A stretch of DNA of 64,000 bases. Origin: Carpediemonas membranifera (taxonomy: Eukaryota; Fornicata). Below are positions 57,443 to 64,000 of the stretch, piece by piece. How positions within the stretch are numbered: position 1 is the first letter of the stretch; each line of letters begins with the position of its first letter. The translations under genes were made by a program, and so were the position numbers. A model generated the notes under the pieces. It saw only the letters and a program-made list of their open reading frames with translations. It did no database searches and was not told the DNA's origin. The stretch spans positions 1 to 64,000 of the forward strand of contig JAHDYR010000001.1 in NCBI GenBank assembly GCA_019828565.1, given 5' to 3'.

Positions 57443-58093
57443 ATGCCCGCACCCCTGCTTCCTATTGTGCCGTTCTCCGGTTCAGGCACTCGTTTGCTCA
57501 CAGGACCGCTTAAAACGATCTTATACTCACCTATTACGCTCCAAGAGCGTCTTTGCGAGGTCATTGGCTGTAGACAGTTCAATCTCAATGGAACCGAGAC
57601 GCCCGCGCACTTTGCGAGCCTTGTGATCCTCCTCGTGGTCTTTATTCTCATCGGACACACTCTCTTCCGCCTCCTAGCCTTCCTCGCCCGCCCACTCCTC
57701 GCACGCCACTCCACCTCCAGGGCCGTTGACCGTGCCGCGAGCCAAGTCTTCGGGCTTGTAGTAATCATCATGTACATGGCCTGGTTTGTCGTCTCCATCA
57801 ACGTGACTACCGGCTACGGCCGTGGTGACATGGCCGAGTCATCGCCCGAGCTCTCCCTGCACCTCCACGCATATGCTCTGGCCCTCATCGCATTCTTGCT
57901 CATCACGATTCGTACAGACAGGAGCGCGGCTGCCATCATCTTCCAGGTGATCATCCTCAGCTGCGACCTGGCCCTGCTTGTGGCCATCGCCGCGATCCCG
58001 TCATGGGGCCCAGTCCGGGAGCTCGGGATCATGCTCGTTGTCTCCTCGCTGTTCTTGGTCGCGCCCGTGAGGCTGAAGTCCATTTTTATGTGA
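57443..58093 (+). CDS. Five-helix integral membrane protein, unrecognised
   Basis: 216 residues from ATG (MPAPLLPIV) to TGA. A longer frame to 57,419 uses GTG and is not preferred. About 50 N-terminal residues including two Cys (C-E-V-I-G-C) precede five hydrophobic helices: ASLVILLVVFILIGHTLF, VFGLVVIIMYMAWFVVSI, HAYALALIAFLLITI, IIFQVIILSCDLALLVAI and LGIMLVVSSLFLVAPV. An N-V-T glycosylation site lies between helices 2 and 3. The C-terminus is very short (RLKSIFM). No family motif recognised. AATAAA follows at 58,104. Confidence 0.75.
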   Translation: MPAPLLPIVPFSGSGTRLLTGPLKTILYSPITLQERLCEVIGCRQFNLNGTETPAHFASLVILLVVFILIGHTLFRLLAFLARPLLARHSTSRAVDRAASQVFGLVVIIMYMAWFVVSINVTTGYGRGDMAESSPELSLHLHAYALALIAFLLITIRTDRSAAAIIFQVIILSCDLALLVAIAAIPSWGPVRELGIMLVVSSLFLVAPVRLKSIFM

Positions 58094-58458
58094 GGATCGT
58101 CGGAATAAACGCTAGTTTTCTTGTTGACAGTACCCGGCTGGGGCGGGTCAGGACTGTCCATGACACTGGCCAGGCCTGGAGGGCTCCCGGATTCTGGGAA
58201 ACACTCCTGGATTCCGCGACTTTCGATGGCTCGAGAGGGGGAGCCATGTCGGGCTCGATGATCTCAGACTTGACCAAGCGCGAGAACAGGAAATAAGCTT
58301 GACACGCCATTTTAACTTACGGAGACATGGCGCACAGGTGTTCTTCCGACACGCGGGCGAGGCGGATTGCCGAAGGGCGATGACTGACTTGGCCAAGTCG
58401 TGTGCACGAAAAAAGTTTGTAAGCGTGTCCGGTTCCCGCGGCTTGCGTGAGAGCATCC
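58094..58458. other. Intergenic stretch, no gene seen
   Basis: 365 bp between two rightward genes. It contains AATAAA at 58,104-58,109, which could serve 3' end formation of the upstream gene, and otherwise mixed GC-rich sequence. ORFs here are short and lack protein character. Confidence 0.5.
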
Positions 58459-61098
58459 ATGAACTCGATCAAGCTTATCTCTAGGGATCTACTAAAGAAT
58501 CACGTTCCACTCGCTGTGATCAGCGACTCATTCCTCGACGCTGAGAGTATATACCCGCTCTATATGGACAAGAGGGCTCAGAAGCCCGAGTGGGTTATTG
58601 AGTTCATGGACATAAGTGATATGCAGATGTTTCTCTCCCGTGGCACAGAGATGCGTGTCTTTGAGACGACATTCGGCACATGGCGCTGTCACTTGAAATA
58701 CGAGCGTGCCACCGAAGCCGATATAGCCTCCCGCGCCATGAAAAAAACTGAACCAGAGGATGTTCCCGAAGGCTACAGCGAAGACGCGACGTTCAACCAC
58801 TGTGCGCTTGATTTCCTCCCCTCTTTCCGCCAGAACCTCCCCGTCCGCGGCCTATGCGTCGCCGGAGTGGGCCTGTACAGCGCCGAGTCCCCCATCATCA
58901 CGGAGCTCTCCATGGGCATCAGCATGCTCCCCAACCAGCATATTGACTTCACGAACTCGCTTTACGTCAGACCAGACGGCAAGCCTGAGGGTGCCTCACC
59001 GGGAGGCTACGACAAGCTCTACACCTACATATCCGGGCTCGGCCCAGACTCTACCGTCTCTGAACACCTCAGCGACCGCCTGATCTGCGACGACTCCGTC
59101 CTTGTCCCGAGCTATCCTAACAAGCAGACCACGTTCGACGAGTACATCCGCGCACAGTCAAAGGTGCTCACGGACAAGCAGCTCCGCGACTTCTTCCACT
59201 ACGACCCCGCCGCATCCGACGTGGCCGTGCTCGTGGACGGGTCGTGCGAGCAGCTCGAGCAGGCGTGGGAGAAGGCGAACGGACAACGACTGTGGTGCAT
59301 CAGCTGGAAGGTGGCCGCCATGCATATACTCGCAAGGAAGACCGTGCCCTATAAGACCGCGATCGATGCCGTTGATCTGGCCGACTCATGCCACAGTCGC
59401 CTCGCCCAGCTCATCAAGAAATGCCCCTCGCACGAATTCTTCGCGCCAGACACGCCCCGTGAAGAATGCGCGTTCGTGAAGAATCTCCTGGTCGACATTA
59501 AGCTCCGGCTGGCCCTCTACCCTTTCGACGCTGCCGTCCTCAGTCAGAACCCGACTTACTGGACCGCGGAGGGGCTGTCAGCCGGCCAGGTCGAGGAGGT
59601 GTTCAACGAAGCAAAATCCGCCAGGGCTCCGGTGATACTAGCGCCAGGGCCCGAGCCGACTCCCGAGCCCGAGCATGAACCTGAGTCGGAGTCCGAGCAT
59701 GAGAATGAAACTCCCGTCCCACCACCCCAGCCGCCCCAGCGCTCCCCGCCTCCCGTGGAGAAGCCCGCTCCCACCCCCGCCCCCGGACCGGTGTCGACCG
59801 CCTCTCTCATGGCATCCCAGGACGTCGGGTACGTTCACCCTGCCCGACTCGCGGCCTCTGCGTCTGCCTCAACACCGTCTGCTGTACAGAGGCCGACGCC
59901 CGCGCACACACCCGCCCCATACCGTGCAGTCGGCTACAGGACGGACAGTGAGTCGACCGCGCAGGTTAAGCTGACCGAGGAACTGGTCAACAGGACTCAG
60001 GACGTCACCACGCTCGTGTGCCGGGACTACCTTCTCGGACGATGCCGGGCAGCCGCGGACCAGTGCAAGCTGGTTCATATCGAGGTACCCGACTCCGTAT
60101 GCGGCCACTTTTTGGCGGGGGACTGCAAGTACGGCAACCGCTGCCGCAAGACCCACCCACACAACGCCGGGGCGGGGTCGAACCACCAGTATCTCAGGGA
60201 CCTGCTGATGAAGAAGGCGACTAGGGCATCGCACTCGACCAACTGGGCGAGCGCACAGAGCCAGAGCCAGCCCAGGCAGCAGACGCCCCAGCCCCAGTCG
60301 CAGCCCCAGGCACACTTTGGGTTCGTCCACCCGTCCCGCCTGCCGCCGGGGCCTACCCCCATGCCGAAGCAGCCCCCGCCACCCCCGCCCAGAGCCCCAG
60401 AGCCCAAGCCGCAACCCCAGCCTCAGCCTCAGCCACACTCGCAGTACGGTTTCGTCCATCCCTCGAGACTGGGCAAAACGGCGATAGGTACCAAGGGCGG
60501 CAAGGGTGCCCAGAGACAGGTCAAGCGGAGCGGTGCGGCAGGCTACTCTAACAGGCCGCACACCACCCCAGCACCCGCTCCCGCCCCGGAACCCGTGACT
60601 GAGGTCGTCAAGGAGGTGAAGGTCCCCATGTCCATGCAAGAGATGCAGTCAAAGGTCCTCTCCACCCCGGCAGCCAGAGGTGAGCTGGTGGACGCCATGC
60701 TTGCTGACCCGATCATGCAGCAGGAGCTCATGTCGAAGTTGAGTCAAAATTCGCAGTTTAAGGCTCAGCTGGAGCCAAAGGCGATCCAGCAAATGGGGCA
60801 GGAGCTTGAGGAAAAGTTCCGGGCGCAGTACAACCGCACGCTGTCTGAGCAGGACAAGACCACGCTTGATGTGTTCATCCGAATCGTCAACCTGGCCGGG
60901 CGCCGCTCAGCCAGTGATGCCATCCAGGGCAACGTCGACTTCTCGCTCACCCAATTGATTAACAGTAACGTGCTGAAGTTTACCGATGACAGGCTGGGTT
61001 ACTTTTTCAGTACCCGATTTACGTTGAGTGGCAGTAAGGTGAGTTTTACCCCCAGGCAAACAGGCAATGTGGCCCAGGTCCATAGAGGCGGGTTATGA
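58459..61098 (+). CDS. Two-CCCH zinc finger protein with repeated VHP-RL motifs
   Basis: 879 residues from ATG (MNSIKLIS) to TGA; the frame reaches 58,447 only through a GTG. Residues 1-375 form an unrecognised globular domain (VRGLCVAGVGLYSAE; LWCISWKVAAMHIL); a faint resemblance to RNase H-like Maelstrom domains is not strong enough to claim. An acidic Pro/Glu linker follows. Two CCCH fingers lie at about 518-560 (C-x6-C-x6-C-x3-H and C-x7-C-x5-C-x3-H), which suggests RNA binding. Three copies of G-[YF]-V-H-P-[AS]-R-L occur at about 457, 621 and 664, set in Pro/Gln-rich disordered sequence. A helical C-terminal region (STPAARGELVDAMLADPIMQ and on) closes the protein. It is probably an RNA-binding regulatory scaffold; partners unknown. 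Confidence 0.85.
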   Translation: MNSIKLISRDLLKNHVPLAVISDSFLDAESIYPLYMDKRAQKPEWVIEFMDISDMQMFLSRGTEMRVFETTFGTWRCHLKYERATEADIASRAMKKTEPEDVPEGYSEDATFNHCALDFLPSFRQNLPVRGLCVAGVGLYSAESPIITELSMGISMLPNQHIDFTNSLYVRPDGKPEGASPGGYDKLYTYISGLGPDSTVSEHLSDRLICDDSVLVPSYPNKQTTFDEYIRAQSKVLTDKQLRDFFHYDPAASDVAVLVDGSCEQLEQAWEKANGQRLWCISWKVAAMHILARKTVPYKTAIDAVDLADSCHSRLAQLIKKCPSHEFFAPDTPREECAFVKNLLVDIKLRLALYPFDAAVLSQNPTYWTAEGLSAGQVEEVFNEAKSARAPVILAPGPEPTPEPEHEPESESEHENETPVPPPQPPQRSPPPVEKPAPTPAPGPVSTASLMASQDVGYVHPARLAASASASTPSAVQRPTPAHTPAPYRAVGYRTDSESTAQVKLTEELVNRTQDVTTLVCRDYLLGRCRAAADQCKLVHIEVPDSVCGHFLAGDCKYGNRCRKTHPHNAGAGSNHQYLRDLLMKKATRASHSTNWASAQSQSQPRQQTPQPQSQPQAHFGFVHPSRLPPGPTPMPKQPPPPPPRAPEPKPQPQPQPQPHSQYGFVHPSRLGKTAIGTKGGKGAQRQVKRSGAAGYSNRPHTTPAPAPAPEPVTEVVKEVKVPMSMQEMQSKVLSTPAARGELVDAMLADPIMQQELMSKLSQNSQFKAQLEPKAIQQMGQELEEKFRAQYNRTLSEQDKTTLDVFIRIVNLAGRRSASDAIQGNVDFSLTQLINSNVLKFTDDRLGYFFSTRFTLSGSKVSFTPRQTGNVAQVHRGGL

Positions 61099-61146
61099 TA
61101 TTTATGTGATGTACATCAAGTTATATAAAGCTAGCCGTGTCTTGGG

Positions 61147-61596
61147 GTGCTGGTGCTGAAGATCATTAAAGAGATGGTGGTCGCGCTGGGTCAACTTTCG
61201 CAGACTCGCGCCCGGAACATTCGGCCTTGGGTCGTCTTCCTCAGTGGCGGGCTAGTGCTGTTCGCGGGCGACATCGGTGAGCACATCATCGAGGCCGGCC
61301 TGCTGCCTGCCTTCCACGACAGCGACACGTGCGCCGGCGACCCCGCTGCAGTTCGCGATCGACCTGAAGATGATATTCTGCGATCTGGACGATCTGGTCT
61401 TCGTCGACGAGGGCCAGACGCTCTGGACCACATTCCACCCTGACCTGCCCACGCGCATCAACCCTCGGGACACGGCAGGACGCTGGTTCGAGTTCGATCA
61501 GGCTGACGAGGAGGCGGGTTGGTGCCAGTCGGGCCCCACAAGGTCCGCGGCGAGCGGAGGGAGCTCGTCGAGGTGGACGTGGCCGGGGACGAATAA
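61147..61596 (+). pseudogene. Decayed gene remnant, at least two frameshifts
   Basis: Protein-like segments follow one another in three frames: ARNIRPWVVFLSGGLVLFAG and on to AFHDSDTCAGDP; then LQFAIDLKMIFCDLDDLVFV through NPRDTAGRWFEFD; then VPVGPHKVRGERRELVEVDV-AGDE-stop (TAA at 61,594-61,596). No ATG opens the first part. The family is not recognised. The last 99 bp recur beside kinase copy 2 at 45,105-45,203, so this locus is the fuller one. It converges on kinase-module copy 3. Confidence 0.55.
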
Positions 61597-61608
61597 ACTT
61601 GACAAACT

Positions 61609-63197
61609 CTACACAGCTCTCGCGTCAATGGTCCGGCTGCACCCGCGGCACGTGACCTGCCTCCGGTTCGCGCTGACTGTGGCCGACCGATGGCAGTGGG
61701 GGCACGTGACGGTGCGCTGCCTCGCGACGCCCTCGGGCAGGTCGACTATCTGGCGCGGCGCCATCTCGCACTGGCCGCCGTAGTGGGCCATGTGCTCTTC
61801 CTGGTTGGCCACGCGGAGCAGGCACTTGTGGCAGAAGTCCTGGCCGCACGGGCACTTCGACATCTTGCAGCTGTCCAGGTCGCCCTCGCGCGAGGTCAGC
61901 TCGCCGCACGTGGGGCAGCGGCGGATGACGGGGACGTCCACAGCGGCGCCTCTGCCGAGCGTGACCAGGCGGCACGTCTGCAGGATGTCGTTCTGCTCGA
62001 AGAGCGTCTTGATCTCGGCGCGCGAGTATGCCTGATGGCGCCGCGGGATGACGTAGAAGTCGGCTGCCGCGCCTGATGTGGCAGGGGCCGAGTCGAGCAC
62101 CGCCTGGCGCATCTGGCCGGCGTCCTCCAGACGAGAGAGGCGCCCGCGCAGTCGGCGTACACGCGGTGGTGGTCGTGGAGGGTCACGCCGACGGAGCCGG
62201 GCTGGGGGAACTGGCCGCCGAACACGTGGAAGGCGAAGCGGCGGCGCGTCTCGTCGTCCTCGAGCACGGCGCGGAGGGCGTCCTGCACGCCCTGGCTGTC
62301 CGCGGGGAAGCGCAGCGGGGCGAGCACGGCGTCGACCGTGAGCGGGTTGGGGCGCACGAGTAGGGCCCGCAGCTGGGCGGCCGTCAGCGCGAGGACCTTC
62401 TCGCTGAAGCGCGTCTTCGAGGGCGTCGGGCGTGAAGACCAGCGTGCCCTCGCGGAAGATGGGCACAGGTAACTCCATGCCTCCGACGGCCTGGCGGACG
62501 GCCACATGCGGCAGCTCGACGACCAGGTCGGGCAGGGCCTTCGCGGAGTCGTCGCCCGAGAGCGTCGCGGGGATGGCGAACAGGTCCTCCTCGCATGCGG
62601 CGATGCTGGCCAGGCTCGCCGAAACGTCGTCAGCGAGGGCGATGTCGACCGGGTCCTCGCGGAACATCTGCAGGCGCACGCGGTCGATGTCGTCGACGAA
62701 GGCGTGGGCGTTCGCGAACCTGCTGCTCGCCGCGTTGAGGTCGACCTCGGGGTCCAGCTCGTTGGCAGCGGCAGCGAAGAGGCCGTCGGCCAGGGCGCGG
62801 CGGACGGACCAGCGGGCCTCGGGGTGGGTGGCGAGCATGCCGGAGAGCACGTCGCGCAGGGCGTCGGGGACGGCAACAGTGGCGAGCAGGGCGGCGCAGA
62901 GAGTGTCGTCGTTGGCGGTCGAACTCTCGAGCAAGTCCTTGTTGCAGCTGAGAGAGGATGTCCCTGCAGAAATCCGTATAGTCCTTCGTCATCAGCGCCA
63001 GCATCGTCAGGCCCGCGTGGTAGACATCGGCTGCCTGCTGCTCGCGATGCTTCAGCTTCTTTCCGGCCTTGCGCGCGGCGATCTCCTCGGGCGCGCTGAA
63101 GGCGAGCGTGCCGATGTTGACTCCGGTCGCGGTCGCGTTCACGGCGTCCATGTTCGAGGCCGTCTCGAAGTCGACGAGCACGGGGTGACCCTCGCGC

Positions 63198-63228
<31 letters not shown>

Positions 63229-63514
63229 CGCAGAGCTTGCGATGGTGCTCGGTGTCGAGCTTGAAGGTCTTGGCGAAGAAGGTCTGGCCGTCGCGGGTCA
63301 CGATCTGGCACAGCGCTCTGTTCTCGCTGACGGTCGACTCGACAGCGAAGTCGGACAGCGACAGGTCGGCGCGCATCTCGGGGAGGTCCATGAGGTGGGC
63401 CAGCCCCATCTCGCGCAGCTCGGCAAAGAGGCTGGCCGACGGCGCGGTGAGGGCCTCCAGCTCGGGGCAGAGCCGGACGAGCTGCGGCGTGCGGCGGGAA
63501 AGAACATCCTTCAT
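61609..63514 (-). pseudogene. Protein kinase-IBR gene copy 3, broken
   Basis: Starts at the same ATG as the other copies (63,514) and keeps Lys82. After LCDR it jumps straight to DLKPEN: 73 residues from the C helix to the His of HRD are missing, an in-frame 219-bp loss between two TCGCGGT heptamers. A 2-base loss in an AG-repeat (about 62,955) then throws the kinase C-lobe out of frame (ILSQLQQGLARE). The remaining frame (62,934-61,609, 441 codons) carries the C-lobe end, the Arg/Pro linker and the intact zinc domain with stop at 61,609. The catalytic core cannot be rebuilt, so an active kinase is excluded; a zinc-domain-only product is conceivable but has no good start. Confidence 0.85.
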
Positions 63515-63636
63515 GTGTGCCAGCTTGACTTTGACGGAGTCTAGTTCCTTCTGCGCTTCGTCAAGCTTGCCGACGCCGTGTTTGCGTTTCCTGCTGAAGA
63601 AGTCGACATCCTCTTCGAGCTCCTCGGCCTTGCTCT

Positions 63637-64000
63637 TCAGGTCTGGTAGTCGCCCAGCGACCGGAGCTGCGCAGTGATGGCGTCGGCCTCGGCGAACCCA
63701 GCCAGGTGGACCTCAGCCTCGGCGGCCAGGCCAGTCAACTGGCGAATGGTGCGCTCCTCAGCGCTCGTGTCCTCGCCAAGCTCCTTCCGACTGAGGGCAC
63801 ACTGCCACGTCACGCGGACGGCCGGCTGGAGGAAGGCGCGGAGCGTGGCGTACCTGGCCTGCAGCTCGGGCGCGAGGGTGGGGAAGTCGACGACCTCGTT
63901 GTCAGCGGCCTCGAGCATGCGGGCCATCTCGTCGAGCGAGGGGAGAGACTCGAAGGCGGCGGCGCCGTCGACGATGGCCGAGGCCGCCTGGTAGGCAGCG
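63637..64000 (-). pseudogene. N-terminal coiled-coil part of kinase-IBR module, copy 3, truncated by window end
   Basis: Same reading frame and same LGDYQT-stop as copies 1 and 2. The frame is open through the window edge, matching copy 2 to the last base visible. Whether the start resembles copy 1 (joined to a WD40 gene) or copy 2 cannot be seen. Called a pseudogene because it belongs to the broken copy 3. Confidence 0.5.

Larger units (their letters stand above)
61498..64000 (-). repeat. Kinase-IBR module, segmental copy 3 (runs off the window)
   Basis: Shares copy 2's left flank from 61,498 and its single 7-mer state. It carries a private 219-bp deletion (junction about 63,222-63,228) and a 2-bp deletion at about 62,95x. 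The right end lies beyond the window. Confidence 0.9.

Noticed and set aside
61277-61783. 168-codon plus-strand ORF running into the kinase copy 3 region
   Set aside because: Only its first part is protein-like; after about 61,500 the sense frame changes to the VPVGPHKV tail, and the rest is antisense to the zinc domain.

Overview
The window looks like a piece of a GC-rich, intron-poor, compact eukaryotic (protist) genome. Evidence: a tRNA with internal A and B boxes and a 3' T-run; eukaryote-specific families (NXF1/Mex67 C-terminal half, RNase P subunit POP4/Rpp29, TMEM94-like P-type ATPase relative, WD40 propeller, protein kinases); genes on both strands 35-350 bp apart; and all three stop codons used as stops, i.e. 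the standard code. A metamonad of the fornicate type would fit, but the sequence alone does not fix the lineage.

Region 1 (1-31,676) is about 110 head-to-tail copies of a 281-287 bp satellite. The array is noisy and indel-rich at the left edge and nearly uniform at the right, where a three-unit higher-order repeat (about 843 bp) can be read. It ends abruptly inside a unit. Region 2 (31,677-32,967) is gene-poor and holds a tRNA-Ile with anticodon GAU, an AT-rich tract, and two diverged copies of a G-run/AT motif.

Region 3 (32,968-38,428) carries a TMEM94-like membrane protein without the catalytic aspartate, transcribed divergently from an NTF2 + TAP-C protein (mRNA export), then a protein with an RCC1-like motif. 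Region 4 (38,515-48,142) and the right edge (61,498-64,000) hold three near-identical copies of a 2.8-2.9 kb module encoding coiled coil, protein kinase (DFE instead of DFG) and an IBR/RING2-like zinc domain. Copy 1 is joined to a seven-bladed WD40 gene. Copies 2 and 3 carry a one-unit change in a 7-base tandem that returns the zinc domain to the kinase frame. Copy 3 has lost 73 kinase residues and is a pseudogene. A coiled-coil gene lies between copies 1 and 2.

Region 5 (48,198-61,098) holds a 2,694-residue type I membrane glycoprotein with an NPVY motif in its tail, POP4, a five-helix membrane protein, and a two-CCCH-finger protein with three G-[YF]-V-H-P-[AS]-R-L motifs. Several genes point to RNA handling (POP4, NXF-like, CCCH), but nothing suggests a co-regulated operon. 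The most unusual material is the duplicating kinase-IBR module and the structure of the satellite array.
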